64,000 bases of DNA from 2-12-FULL-35-23 sp965196985. GTDB taxonomy: Bacteria > Pseudomonadota > Gammaproteobacteria > UBA12402. Under the pieces are notes generated by a model, which was not told where the DNA came from, did not search any database, and saw only the letters and a program-made list of their open reading frames with translations. Shown here piece after piece: positions 45,714 through 56,639 of the stretch. The stretch spans positions 124,001 through 188,000 of the forward strand of contig CBDALO010000214.1 in NCBI GenBank assembly GCA_965196985.1, written 5' to 3'. The translations under genes were made by a program, and so were the position numbers. Position 1 is the stretch's first letter. Every line of letters starts with the position of its first letter.

Positions 45714-46223
45714 TATTTCAGAAGATAAACAACAGCTAAAATATTTTTTTATCCTATCCGCAATTTACATTGCTGGGATGATGACATCTCTAACTGTTTC
45801 AGCTAGGCTTTTCCCTTTTCATATACCAATGACTGATATCACTATATTGTTAACAGGGGGAACATGGACGATACCAATTTCTTTTTTTATTCAGGATATA
45901 ACAACAGAAGTTTATGGTTATTCCAAAAGTAGACAGCTTGTACAGGTATCTATTTTTATATTAACTTTCTACATTATTTACACAAAGTGCATTAGCTTAT
46001 TGCCTATACCTGGGGTTAGTAACATAGACTATTCGTATAATACAGTTTTTAATGCGCTTCCTAGACACCTAGCAGCATTATTAACTGCTATATTTACGGG
46101 TAACTTAATTAATAATTATATTGTATCAAAACTAAAAAATAAATTTAAAGGCAAGTACCTTGCTATTAGGTTCATTATAGCTACAGCAGTTGGAGAAGCG
46201 GTTCTACAACTAGTTGGTACAAG
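45688..46223 (+). pseudogene. yhhQ: Queuosine-precursor transporter (YhhQ/VUT), N-terminal piece
   Basis: The ATG at 45688 follows AAGGA. The roughly 179 native residues show membrane helices and the family motif TWTIPISFFIQDITTEVYGY, then NNYIVSKLKNKFKGKYLAIR and TAVGEAVLQLVGT. VUT-family proteins import 7-cyano-7-deazaguanine or 7-aminomethyl-7-deazaguanine for tRNA queuosine. IS91 copy 2 is inserted at CAAG 46220-46223; the rest is at 47802-48003 and joins in frame as QLVGTSAAWLGNL. Confidence 0.85.
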
Positions 46224-47801
46224 TCAGGCCGGCTTCGCCGGCAACTTTCTAAGCCTCTAAGAGTTTAGTCTTTACAAAGCCACGAGTATTATTAAGTCTC
46301 AAACTAGTCAAACCTGCCCATGGAATAATAACGAATAAAAATAACACACCTGCTATAGAAATTGCTTCAGGTAGCTGAGCAATAACTCACCTACTATACG
46401 CGCTTCTCATTTTACTCTATGAATAATGAAACGCTTTAGTATCAAACAAATCTTGGTAACCAATCAGAACTGGTGGAACTTTCACACCAAGTACAAAGAT
46501 AAAATCAGAGAAGCTATTGTCATTGGCATTGTTAAGCTGCTTAGCTGCAAACATCCTATGCGTGGCCATAAAGAGTATCATTGCAGTAATCCAAACTGTT
46601 CACACGTCAAATACATCCGCCATACCTGCAAAGCTAAAAGCTGTTCATCGTGTGGTAAAAAAGCCACAGAAGTATGGATACAACAACAGATGGCAATCTT
46701 ACCCAACACTACATGGCAACACATCACATTCACCATGCCCTCTACTCTTTGGGACTGCTTTTGGACAAACAGAGAGCTTCTTAATTTACTCCCACCATTA
46801 GCAGCAAAGGTGTTACTCAAGCTTGCTAAAAACAAGAGGGTTAAACCCGGTGTATTTATCGCGCTTCACACCTTTGGCAGAGATCTAAAGCGCAATGTGC
46901 ATCTTCATGCGTCAATCACTCTGGGTGGTATCAACAAAGAGTTAACACAATGGAAAAGCCTCTACTTCCATCAACCTACACTAATGTCCATGTGGCGTTA
47001 TGAGGTCATTAACCTTTTTAGAAACCACCACCAGGACAAAGGGCTTATTCTGCCAAATCAGTTAGCCTCTACACTGAACCACACTTTCAACTTTAATCAA
47101 CTGCTTGATCAGCTTTACCAAAAACGATGGGTAGTACATTGCGCAAAGCCCTCAAAGAATCACAAACAAAACGTTAAATACTTAGGTCGATACACCAAAC
47201 GTCCTCCTATTGCTGAGTCAAAAATTAAAAACTTTGATGGGAGCAGCCTCAGTTTTAATTATCTTGATCACGTCTCTAAAACCTACAAGCAATTTAAATT
47301 AACCGCGGAAGAGTTTATTGCTCGATTTATTCAACACATTCCTGATGTTGGCTTTCGTATGGTGCGTTATTATGGGTTTCTTGCTAACCGGGTGCGAGGT
47401 GAGATGCTACCCAAAGTCAGACTCCTATTAGGTGAAACTGATCCAAACACACCCCAGGTCAATTACCGCACCTTAATGCAAAATAATTTTAACATTGACC
47501 CCTATGAATGTGTTCTATGCGGTAGCCAAATGTTTTTAGCTAACTGCTGGTATAGACAACCTAACCGTTACAAATTGCTATCAAAGCATCGTGAACTCGC
47601 CTTACTGAAAAAAATCTAATAACTTCCTAGGGGGGTAGTCCGTCCAAAACAACAAATAACAGCTAGTTTTGGCTATTGTTTGTCATAACTAACCCTGCCC
47701 CACCACTAAATCGATTTTATAAAAAATACCTGTGCTAAAATTACTCATTTTAATTGGTGGTATTTTTACCAATTGACACATTGAAATTCCTTAATATCAA
47801 G
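46224..47801 (+). mobile_element. IS91-family element, copy 2 (1578 bp), inside yhhQ
   Basis: Same ends as copy 1: it starts TCAGGCCGGCTTCGCCGGCA after CAAG and finishes TTAATATCAAG. No target duplication. It carries the CCTAGGGGGG variant downstream of the transposase. Confidence 0.9.
46426..47619 (+). CDS. IS91-family HUH transposase (copy 2)
   Basis: A 397-residue protein with the same sequence as copy 1, including zinc-binding cysteines and the HLHAS and YLGRYTKR catalytic segments. Intact. Confidence 0.9.
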   Translation: MKRFSIKQILVTNQNWWNFHTKYKDKIREAIVIGIVKLLSCKHPMRGHKEYHCSNPNCSHVKYIRHTCKAKSCSSCGKKATEVWIQQQMAILPNTTWQHITFTMPSTLWDCFWTNRELLNLLPPLAAKVLLKLAKNKRVKPGVFIALHTFGRDLKRNVHLHASITLGGINKELTQWKSLYFHQPTLMSMWRYEVINLFRNHHQDKGLILPNQLASTLNHTFNFNQLLDQLYQKRWVVHCAKPSKNHKQNVKYLGRYTKRPPIAESKIKNFDGSSLSFNYLDHVSKTYKQFKLTAEEFIARFIQHIPDVGFRMVRYYGFLANRVRGEMLPKVRLLLGETDPNTPQVNYRTLMQNNFNIDPYECVLCGSQMFLANCWYRQPNRYKLLSKHRELALLKKI

Positions 47802-48003
47802 TGCAGCATGGCTTGGTAATCTACACTTTACAACTGAAATTTTACCTTTTGTTATTTTTTCTTATTGCTATAAGCTTTCATTTGAAATTATTATGACGCC
47901 TGTCAATGTCTTTGTTTGTAGAAAATTAAAAGATGCTGAAGGTATCGATGTTTTTGACCAAAGCATTAACTACAATCCTTTTGCTTTTAAACAGAATAAA
48001 TAA
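47802..48003 (+). pseudogene. yhhQ: YhhQ/VUT transporter, C-terminal piece
   Basis: The frame opens directly at the IS91 end: AAWLGNLHFTTEILPFVIFS, then the last helix region and MTPVNVFVCRKLKDAEGID, ending FAFKQNK and TAA. It is the exact continuation of the piece ending at 46223, so the gene was complete (about 245 residues) before the insertion. Confidence 0.85.
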
Positions 48004-48020
48004 ATGAAGCAGACAGAATT

Positions 48021-48435
48021 ATGAAAAAGATTGCGGCTATTCAAATGTGCTCGTCTGATATACTGGATGAGAATTTAGATAAAGCGTCACATTTAATAAA
48101 ATGCGCAGCACTTAAAGGGGCTTGTGTTGTAGTTTTGCCTGAGATGTTTCCACTAATGGGAAAAAATCCTCAAGACAAACTGGCTATTAAAGAACGTTAT
48201 GGTGAAGGAAAAATACAATCTTTTCTATCTTATGAAGCTAAGGCAAATAAGGTTTGGATAGTAGGAGGTACAATTCCAATTACTTCTAGTGAGCCAGAAA
48301 AAGTAAAAGCTGCGTGCTTATTATATGATGATTATGGACAGGTAGTTGCACGTTACGATAAAATACATTTGTTTGATGCACGCCTTTCTAGATCTAATTA
48401 ATATACTGAATCTATAACAACTGTACCTGGTAATA
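48021..48435 (+). pseudogene. Carbon-nitrogen hydrolase (nitrilase-like), N-terminal piece
   Basis: It starts with the family N-terminus IAAIQMCSSDILDENLDKA, followed by VVVLPEMFPLMG (catalytic Glu) and ARYDKIHLFDA (catalytic Lys). A TAA at 48399-48401 stops the frame, but the same frame then continues YTESITTVPGN, which fits the family, so the stop is a nonsense mutation. ISKra4 copy C begins at 48436. The Cys motif region is missing. The C-terminus lies at about 57090-57322. Confidence 0.8.
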
Positions 48436-48807
48436 GGGTGCTGCCTTTATATAATGTAGAAAATATAGCATAATATACACTTTAACTTGATTACGGATGG
48501 TGTTTGGATGTCAGCTAGAATTATCTCTGATGAAAATAATGAATTAACTATTGAACTCAAGCTTCCACTAAAAGGATCTATGCTTGAATGTGAGGACGCA
48601 ATTCTTGACGGGCTTAATGAGGTTGGAACATTAGCCACTGAAAAAGCATTAAGTAAGTTTGATGCAGATGGCTCTCCTATCCATGTTGGAAAAATAAAGC
48701 TAACAGCACGAAGTAGAGATGAAGCAAATTACCAAACGCCTTATGGAGTTGCTCGAGTTAAGCGTTATGTTTATCAAACCTCTAAAGGCGGGAAGATCTT
48801 TTGTCCT
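48436..48807 (+). mobile_element. ISKra4-type element, truncated copy C
   Basis: It begins with the terminal repeat GGGTGCTGCCTTTATATAAT and encodes the first about 100 residues of the transposase (ATG at 48508), then ends at TTTTGTCCT where the IS256-type element begins. The right part of the element is not found on the other side. Confidence 0.85.
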
Positions 48808-50076
48808 GCTAGTGCGCCATCCTTTCTGTAAATTCCATTGACTTGCTGAAAATAAGCAGGCGACTCAGTCAGATTAGAAATTCCTTTTAAGGTAAACTTA
48901 ACCAAAAAAGAGGAATGACAATGAGCTGCTATAAAAATGAGAACTTAATCGAAGAAGCCATACATGTTTTAGCGATGGAGGGGTTTGAAGGTTTACCTAA
49001 GCTTGTCTCCAGGTTGATGAATGAGGCTATGTTAATAGAAAGGGAGCGCCATTTAAATGCTAGTCCTTATGAGCGAACTGGCGATAGAAACGGATATGCG
49101 AACGGCTTTAAACCAAGGTTAATTAACACAGGTCAAGGTCAGCTTGAGCTACAGATACCGCAGGTTAGAGACTCCAATGAAGCCTTCTATCCATCAGTCT
49201 TAGAGCGAGGTGTACGCTCTGATAGAGCACTTAAGCTGGCTGTCGCTGAAATGTATGTGCATGGGGTTTCCACGCGCAAAGTTGAAAAGGTGCTAAAGCA
49301 ACTCTGTGGAACAGATATTTCAAGCACAGAGGTAAGCCGTTGCGCTAAATTGTTGGATGAAGATTTAAAGAAATGGCGAAATAAGCCGTTAGGAAAGATA
49401 AAATATCTTTGGCTAGATGCACGTTATGAGAAGGTGCGCACTAGCGGCACAGTACAAGACTGTGCGGTATTGATAGCCTATGGCTTTGATGAATCAACCG
49501 GCAAGAGAACAGTGCTAGGTGTTTCTGTTGCGTTATCAGAGGCTGAGGTACATTGGCGTGATTTTCTTCAGCAGTTGGTTGAGCGAGGTATACATGGTAT
49601 TGAGTTGATTACTAGCGACGCTCATACTGGCCTAAAAGCCGCTAGAAGAGCTGTGTTCCCCAGTGTTCCTTGGCAACGCTGCCAATTTCATTTGCAGCAA
49701 AATGCTCAGGCTCACATACCAAAGCGCTCAATGAAGGAACCAGTAGCTGAGGAGATTACAGCTATATTTAATGCCTCAAACATTCATGAGTCGGAAAGAC
49801 TATTGGCTATGGCGGTAGATAAATATCAGCAAACAGCACCAGAGCTTTCTTCTTGGTTGGAAGTGAATATACCGGAGGGCTTAGTAGTGATGAACTTTGA
49901 CAGGCTGCATCAAAAAAGATTAAGAACCAGTAACATAGCTGAGCGCGTAAACAGAGAGGTAAAAAGAAGGACGCATACAGTTGGAATTTTCCCTAATACT
50001 GAATCGTGCCTAAGGCTCGTATCAGCTGTTTTAGTGGAAATTGATGACCAGTGGAGCGGATCACCTAGATACTTAA
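48808..50076 (+). mobile_element. IS256-type element, right end missing
   Basis: It starts near 48808 with GCTAGTGCGCCATCCTTTCT, taken as its left terminal repeat because the ISKra4 sequence ends there. It is cut at 50076 by IS1634 copy 3. No inverted copy of the left end was found after 56863, so the right terminus is lost or too divergent to see. Confidence 0.65.
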
Positions 50077-50096
50077 CCCAACTTTGCCCTTTCTAA
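48915..50096 (+). CDS. IS256/mutator-family transposase, C-terminus replaced
   Basis: A 393-residue frame. The catalytic residues are KYLWLDARYEKVR (D), ELITSDAHTGLKAAR (D) and RTSNIAERVNREVKRRT (E), with the C/H pair in VPWQRCQFHLQQN. The last residues TQLCPF come from the IS1634 end; before insertion the frame would have read RYLS and stopped (TTAAGTTGA across the 56864 junction). The core is therefore complete and the protein may still work, but the element lacks an identifiable right end. Confidence 0.75.
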   Translation: MTMSCYKNENLIEEAIHVLAMEGFEGLPKLVSRLMNEAMLIERERHLNASPYERTGDRNGYANGFKPRLINTGQGQLELQIPQVRDSNEAFYPSVLERGVRSDRALKLAVAEMYVHGVSTRKVEKVLKQLCGTDISSTEVSRCAKLLDEDLKKWRNKPLGKIKYLWLDARYEKVRTSGTVQDCAVLIAYGFDESTGKRTVLGVSVALSEAEVHWRDFLQQLVERGIHGIELITSDAHTGLKAARRAVFPSVPWQRCQFHLQQNAQAHIPKRSMKEPVAEEITAIFNASNIHESERLLAMAVDKYQQTAPELSSWLEVNIPEGLVVMNFDRLHQKRLRTSNIAERVNREVKRRTHTVGIFPNTESCLRLVSAVLVEIDDQWSGSPRYLTQLCPF

Positions 50097-50639
50097 AATT
50101 AAACCTATCCAAATCAATGACTTACATTTTAAAAAAACGTTTAGGGTCACTACAACTTAACAAATTGTTTTTTCAGTGTGCCCAGGTTGTGAATTCATGC
50201 CTAACGATTTATAGATCACAACTTGCTCTGGAGTTGCCTTTGAGGTTCTTCTAACAGAAAGTAGTTTATTATTTTCAAGCCGCATCGTAGTCGTGATACG
50301 AACCTGAGTGCTAAAAATCTGCCGTATAGTTTGCCAGCTACTATCAATGTTCTGCAATTTAAGTTGATGGCGAATAGTGTGTAGTAAGTGATAAGCAAGA
50401 ATACTAATAAACAGATGGGCATCAACTCGCTCTTGCTTTTGATGGTAGATAGGACGCAGGCCTAACTCTGATTTTAATGATCTGAATGCCGATTCAACAT
50501 CAGTTAGAGTTGTATAGATTCTCCAAATTGTTTTTTCATCTAAATCCATTCTGTTACTACGCAAACAATATGCGCCCAGATTCTCAGAGTTAACTTTACT
50601 CCAACTGATTTTCGTAACCTTATCAGCCTCTGAATCAAG

Positions 50640-52217
50640 TCAGGCCGGCTTCGCCGGCAACTTTCTAAGCCTCTAAGAGTTTAGTCTTTACAAAGCCACG
50701 AGTATTATTAAGTCTCAAACTAGTCAAACCTGCCCATGGAATAATAACGAATAAAAATAACACACCTGCTATAGAAATTGCTTCAGGTAGCTGAGCAATA
50801 ACTCACCTACTATACGCGCTTCTCATTTTACTCTATGAATAATGAAACGCTTTAGTATCAAACAAATCTTGGTAACCAATCAGAACTGGTGGAACTTTCA
50901 CACCAAGTACAAAGATAAAATCAGAGAAGCTATTGTCATTGGCATTGTTAAGCTGCTTAGCTGCAAACATCCTATGCGTGGCCATAAAGAGTATCATTGC
51001 AGTAATCCAAACTGTTCACACGTCAAATACATCCGCCATACCTGCAAAGCTAAAAGCTGTTCATCGTGTGGTAAAAAAGCCACAGAAGTATGGATACAAC
51101 AACAGATGGCAATCTTACCCAACACTACATGGCAACACATCACATTCACCATGCCCTCTACTCTTTGGGACTGCTTTTGGACAAACAGAGAGCTTCTTAA
51201 TTTACTCCCACCATTAGCAGCAAAGGTGTTACTCAAGCTTGCTAAAAACAAGAGGGTTAAACCCGGTGTATTTATCGCGCTTCACACCTTTGGCAGAGAT
51301 CTAAAGCGCAATGTGCATCTTCATGCGTCAATCACTCTGGGTGGTATCAACAAAGAGTTAACACAATGGAAAAGCCTCTACTTCCATCAACCTACACTAA
51401 TGTCCATGTGGCGTTATGAGGTCATTAACCTTTTTAGAAACCACCACCAGGACAAAGGGCTTATTCTGCCAAATCAGTTAGCCTCTACACTGAACCACAC
51501 TTTCAACTTTAATCAACTGCTTGATCAGCTTTACCAAAAACGATGGGTAGTACATTGCGCAAAGCCCTCAAAGAATCACAAACAAAACGTTAAATACTTA
51601 GGTCGATACACCAAACGTCCTCCTATTGCTGAGTCAAAAATTAAAAACTTTGATGGGAGCAGCCTCAGTTTTAATTATCTTGATCACGTCTCTAAAACCT
51701 ACAAGCAATTTAAATTAACCGCGGAAGAGTTTATTGCTCGATTTATTCAACACATTCCTGATGTTGGCTTTCGTATGGTGCGTTATTATGGGTTTCTTGC
51801 TAACCGGGTGCGAGGTGAGATGCTACCCAAAGTCAGACTCCTATTAGGTGAAACTGATCCAAACACACCCCAGGTCAATTACCGCACCTTAATGCAAAAT
51901 AATTTTAACATTGACCCCTATGAATGTGTTCTATGCGGTAGCCAAATGTTTTTAGCTAACTGCTGGTATAGACAACCTAACCGTTACAAATTGCTATCAA
52001 AGCATCGTGAACTCGCCTTACTGAAAAAAATCTAATAACTTCCTAAGGGGGTAGTCCGTCCAAAACAACAAATAACAGCTAGTTTTGGCTATTGTTTGTC
52101 ATAACTAACCCTGCCCCACCACTAAATCGATTTTATAAAAAATACCTGTGCTAAAATTACTCATTTTAATTGGTGGTATTTTTACCAATTGACACATTGA
52201 AATTCCTTAATATCAAG
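50640..52217 (+). mobile_element. IS91-family element, copy 3 (1578 bp)
   Basis: Inserted after CAAG 50636-50639 of the IS1634 transposase gene; ends TTAATATCAAG. It carries the CCTAAGGGGG variant shared with copy 1. Confidence 0.9.
50842..52035 (+). CDS. IS91-family HUH transposase (copy 3)
   Basis: A 397-residue protein, the same as copies 1 and 2 by inspection; frame and catalytic motifs intact. Confidence 0.9.
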   Translation: MKRFSIKQILVTNQNWWNFHTKYKDKIREAIVIGIVKLLSCKHPMRGHKEYHCSNPNCSHVKYIRHTCKAKSCSSCGKKATEVWIQQQMAILPNTTWQHITFTMPSTLWDCFWTNRELLNLLPPLAAKVLLKLAKNKRVKPGVFIALHTFGRDLKRNVHLHASITLGGINKELTQWKSLYFHQPTLMSMWRYEVINLFRNHHQDKGLILPNQLASTLNHTFNFNQLLDQLYQKRWVVHCAKPSKNHKQNVKYLGRYTKRPPIAESKIKNFDGSSLSFNYLDHVSKTYKQFKLTAEEFIARFIQHIPDVGFRMVRYYGFLANRVRGEMLPKVRLLLGETDPNTPQVNYRTLMQNNFNIDPYECVLCGSQMFLANCWYRQPNRYKLLSKHRELALLKKI

Positions 52218-53483
52218 CGTGATAGTGTATCGACCTGAAACACGTTTATGGCGCTCCTTTATTCGACCTAAACGCAAGGTTACTTTCTCAATTGCTTTCA
52301 TTCCGGTTTTTTTAGTGAGTCCATTAGCTAACTTAATTAATTCCTCTTCGAAACGAGTCTCAGCCTTACTAATCAGATTTAAGCTTTTTTCTTCCTTAGC
52401 CTGAGAATGGCAGTACAGTAAGACTTCATTTGCTTCAGTATCTTTAATTAATTGCGATGTAACCGTATTATTTACTGATTCTTTTACTAGCACTTTATCA
52501 ATGTTTTCATCGACAACAGGCAATGCTCTACGGCTCACTACAATATAATGGAAACCTTTTTCAGTAAGCCATGAAATATTTTCTTCAGTTGCAAAACCAG
52601 CATCTAAGACAATTGTTGCCTCTGGCTGTGCATGAAGCTCAGTTAGCATTTCGGATAATGTTTTAGGCTCGCTAACATTCCCTTTGAAAAATTCACTGCG
52701 TTGCGGGAACCCTGAGCCATTCAGCACGAGTCCTAGAGAAACAAGCGGACAATCAGACCGCTTCTCCTTTGATCGACCATGCTGTGCGTGATCATTCTGT
52801 AATGCTCTACCCTCAAAGTAGGTATTGGTTATATCGTAGAGAGTGATCACCTGATTTAAACTAAAGAGATTTTTCTCACGTTCGAATAATTGATCTTCAA
52901 TCATTTGCTTATGTTTGAGTAACTCATCAGCAGTCTTATAGAATTTCTTGAGTGATAGTTCTGAGAAATCAGTACCCAGTAATTCATCTAACGCACTTTG
53001 ATTGCTTAAATAATAGTGCGTACTTAAATCACTTCCTGGGGCAACTAGCCGCCCAATGATGGTAGCAAGCATCAGGTGACATTGTTTTTGATTAAAGCCC
53101 AAAGCCCTGAACAATTCCTCAAGTTGTAATTGCCTGGCAGCATGTAAGCCCAACGCCTCAGCTCCAACGTGTCGTATGTCCGCGCTCTCAATGGAGTTAA
53201 CATCCACTGTTTTAAAGTCAGGTTCTACCGCGCTTACTGAATTAACAGCGATACTTGTCTCATTGTCATCAGCAAACCTAGAGCGAATGCGTTTTACATA
53301 CATTTGCGCCTGTTTTTCGAGATGTGCTGGTATTGAAATTAACGTGCCTTGACCCGTTAAAATTTCCTCAATACGGTCAGCAAGCAATTTCCAACTGTCC
53401 TTCTTTACTGAAAAATTCGCACCAAGATTTAAAATCAGTCTTTGACGTACTTTGCCGTCAGCAGTGCGATGAGTATCAACAAG

Positions 53484-55061
53484 TCAGGCCGGCTTCGCCG
53501 GCAACTTTCTAAGCCTCTAAGAGTTTAGTCTTTACAAAGCCACGAGTATTATTAAGTCTCAAACTAGTCAAACCTGCCCATGGAATAATAACGAATAAAA
53601 ATAACACACCTGCTATAGAAATTGCTTCAGGTAGCTGAGCAATAACTCACCTACTATACGCGCTTCTCATTTTACTCTATGAATAATGAAACGCTTTAGT
53701 ATCAAACAAATCTTGGTAACCAATCAGAACTGGTGGAACTTTCACACCAAGTACAAAGATAAAATCAGAGAAGCTATTGTCATTGGCATTGTTAAGCTGC
53801 TTAGCTGCAAACATCCTATGCGTGGCCATAAAGAGTATCATTGCAGTAATCCAAACTGTTCACACGTCAAATACATCCGCCATACCTGCAAAGCTAAAAG
53901 CTGTTCATCGTGTGGTAAAAAAGCCACAGAAGTATGGATACAACAACAGATGGCAATCTTACCCAACACTACATGGCAACACATCACATTCACCATGCCC
54001 TCTACTCTTTGGGACTGCTTTTGGACAAACAGAGAGCTTCTTAATTTACTCCCACCATTAGCAGCAAAGGTGTTACTCAAGCTTGCTAAAAACAAGAGGG
54101 TTAAACCCGGTGTATTTATCGCGCTTCACACCTTTGGCAGAGATCTAAAGCGCAATGTGCATCTTCATGCGTCAATCACTCTGGGTGGTATCAACAAAGA
54201 GTTAACACAATGGAAAAGCCTCTACTTCCATCAACCTACACTAATGTCCATGTGGCGTTATGAGGTCATTAACCTTTTTAGAAACCACCACCAGGACAAA
54301 GGGCTTATTCTGCCAAATCAGTTAGCCTCTACACTGAACCACACTTTCAACTTTAATCAACTGCTTGATCAGCTTTACCAAAAACGATGGGTAGTACATT
54401 GCGCAAAGCCCTCAAAGAATCACAAACAAAACGTTAAATACTTAGGTCGATACACCAAACGTCCTCCTATTGCTGAGTCAAAAATTAAAAACTTTGATGG
54501 GAGCAGCCTCAGTTTTAATTATCTTGATCACGTCTCTAAAACCTACAAGCAATTTAAATTAACCGCGGAAGAGTTTATTGCTCGATTTATTCAACACATT
54601 CCTGATGTTGGCTTTCGTATGGTGCGTTATTATGGGTTTCTTGCTAACCGGGTGCGAGGTGAGATGCTACCCAAAGTCAGACTCCTATTAGGTGAAACTG
54701 ATCCAAACACACCCCAGGTCAATTACCGCACCTTAATGCAAAATAATTTTAACATTGACCCCTATGAATGTGTTCTATGCGGTAGCCAAATGTTTTTAGC
54801 TAACTGCTGGTATAGACAACCTAACCGTTACAAATTGCTATCAAAGCATCGTGAACTCGCCTTACTGAAAAAAATCTAATAACTTCCTAGGGGGGTAGTC
54901 CGTCCAAAACAACAAATAACAGCTAGTTTTGGCTATTGTTTGTCATAACTAACCCTGCCCCACCACTAAATCGATTTTATAAAAAATACCTGTGCTAAAA
55001 TTACTCATTTTAATTGGTGGTATTTTTACCAATTGACACATTGAAATTCCTTAATATCAAG
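53484..55061 (+). mobile_element. IS91-family element, copy 4 (1578 bp), tandem with copy 5
   Basis: Inserted after CAAG 53480-53483. Its last four bases, CAAG (55058-55061), are directly followed by the first base of copy 5, with no spacer. Confidence 0.9.
53686..54879 (+). CDS. IS91-family HUH transposase (copy 4)
   Basis: A 397-residue protein, the same as the other copies; intact. Confidence 0.9.
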   Translation: MKRFSIKQILVTNQNWWNFHTKYKDKIREAIVIGIVKLLSCKHPMRGHKEYHCSNPNCSHVKYIRHTCKAKSCSSCGKKATEVWIQQQMAILPNTTWQHITFTMPSTLWDCFWTNRELLNLLPPLAAKVLLKLAKNKRVKPGVFIALHTFGRDLKRNVHLHASITLGGINKELTQWKSLYFHQPTLMSMWRYEVINLFRNHHQDKGLILPNQLASTLNHTFNFNQLLDQLYQKRWVVHCAKPSKNHKQNVKYLGRYTKRPPIAESKIKNFDGSSLSFNYLDHVSKTYKQFKLTAEEFIARFIQHIPDVGFRMVRYYGFLANRVRGEMLPKVRLLLGETDPNTPQVNYRTLMQNNFNIDPYECVLCGSQMFLANCWYRQPNRYKLLSKHRELALLKKI

Positions 55062-56639
55062 TCAGGCCGGCTTCGCCGGCAACTTTCTAAGCCTCTAAGA
55101 GTTTAGTCTTTACAAAGCCACGAGTATTATTAAGTCTCAAACTAGTCAAACCTGCCCATGGAATAATAACGAATAAAAATAACACACCTGCTATAGAAAT
55201 TGCTTCAGGTAGCTGAGCAATAACTCACCTACTATACGCGCTTCTCATTTTACTCTATGAATAATGAAACGCTTTAGTATCAAACAAATCTTGGTAACCA
55301 ATCAGAACTGGTGGAACTTTCACACCAAGTACAAAGATAAAATCAGAGAAGCTATTGTCATTGGCATTGTTAAGCTGCTTAGCTGCAAACATCCTATGCG
55401 TGGCCATAAAGAGTATCATTGCAGTAATCCAAACTGTTCACACGTCAAATACATCCGCCATACCTGCAAAGCTAAAAGCTGTTCATCGTGTGGTAAAAAA
55501 GCCACAGAAGTATGGATACAACAACAGATGGCAATCTTACCCAACACTACATGGCAACACATCACATTCACCATGCCCTCTACTCTTTGGGACTGCTTTT
55601 GGACAAACAGAGAGCTTCTTAATTTACTCCCACCATTAGCAGCAAAGGTGTTACTCAAGCTTGCTAAAAACAAGAGGGTTAAACCCGGTGTATTTATCGC
55701 GCTTCACACCTTTGGCAGAGATCTAAAGCGCAATGTGCATCTTCATGCGTCAATCACTCTGGGTGGTATCAACAAAGAGTTAACACAATGGAAAAGCCTC
55801 TACTTCCATCAACCTACACTAATGTCCATGTGGCGTTATGAGGTCATTAACCTTTTTAGAAACCACCACCAGGACAAAGGGCTTATTCTGCCAAATCAGT
55901 TAGCCTCTACACTGAACCACACTTTCAACTTTAATCAACTGCTTGATCAGCTTTACCAAAAACGATGGGTAGTACATTGCGCAAAGCCCTCAAAGAATCA
56001 CAAACAAAACGTTAAATACTTAGGTCGATACACCAAACGTCCTCCTATTGCTGAGTCAAAAATTAAAAACTTTGATGGGAGCAGCCTCAGTTTTAATTAT
56101 CTTGATCACGTCTCTAAAACCTACAAGCAATTTAAATTAACCGCGGAAGAGTTTATTGCTCGATTTATTCAACACATTCCTGATGTTGGCTTTCGTATGG
56201 TGCGTTATTATGGGTTTCTTGCTAACCGGGTGCGAGGTGAGATGCTACCCAAAGTCAGACTCCTATTAGGTGAAACTGATCCAAACACACCCCAGGTCAA
56301 TTACCGCACCTTAATGCAAAATAATTTTAACATTGACCCCTATGAATGTGTTCTATGCGGTAGCCAAATGTTTTTAGCTAACTGCTGGTATAGACAACCT
56401 AACCGTTACAAATTGCTATCAAAGCATCGTGAACTCGCCTTACTGAAAAAAATCTAATAACTTCCTAGGGGGGTAGTCCGTCCAAAACAACAAATAACAG
56501 CTAGTTTTGGCTATTGTTTGTCATAACTAACCCTGCCCCACCACTAAATCGATTTTATAAAAAATACCTGTGCTAAAATTACTCATTTTAATTGGTGGTA
56601 TTTTTACCAATTGACACATTGAAATTCCTTAATATCAAG
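55062..56639 (+). mobile_element. IS91-family element, copy 5 (1578 bp), tandem with copy 4
   Basis: It starts immediately after the terminal CAAG of copy 4 and ends TTAATATCAAG next to the remaining N-terminal piece of the IS1634 transposase (TCGGTAGGTTGCG). Confidence 0.9.
55264..56457 (+). CDS. IS91-family HUH transposase (copy 5)
   Basis: A 397-residue protein, the same as the other copies; intact. Confidence 0.9.
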   Translation: MKRFSIKQILVTNQNWWNFHTKYKDKIREAIVIGIVKLLSCKHPMRGHKEYHCSNPNCSHVKYIRHTCKAKSCSSCGKKATEVWIQQQMAILPNTTWQHITFTMPSTLWDCFWTNRELLNLLPPLAAKVLLKLAKNKRVKPGVFIALHTFGRDLKRNVHLHASITLGGINKELTQWKSLYFHQPTLMSMWRYEVINLFRNHHQDKGLILPNQLASTLNHTFNFNQLLDQLYQKRWVVHCAKPSKNHKQNVKYLGRYTKRPPIAESKIKNFDGSSLSFNYLDHVSKTYKQFKLTAEEFIARFIQHIPDVGFRMVRYYGFLANRVRGEMLPKVRLLLGETDPNTPQVNYRTLMQNNFNIDPYECVLCGSQMFLANCWYRQPNRYKLLSKHRELALLKKI

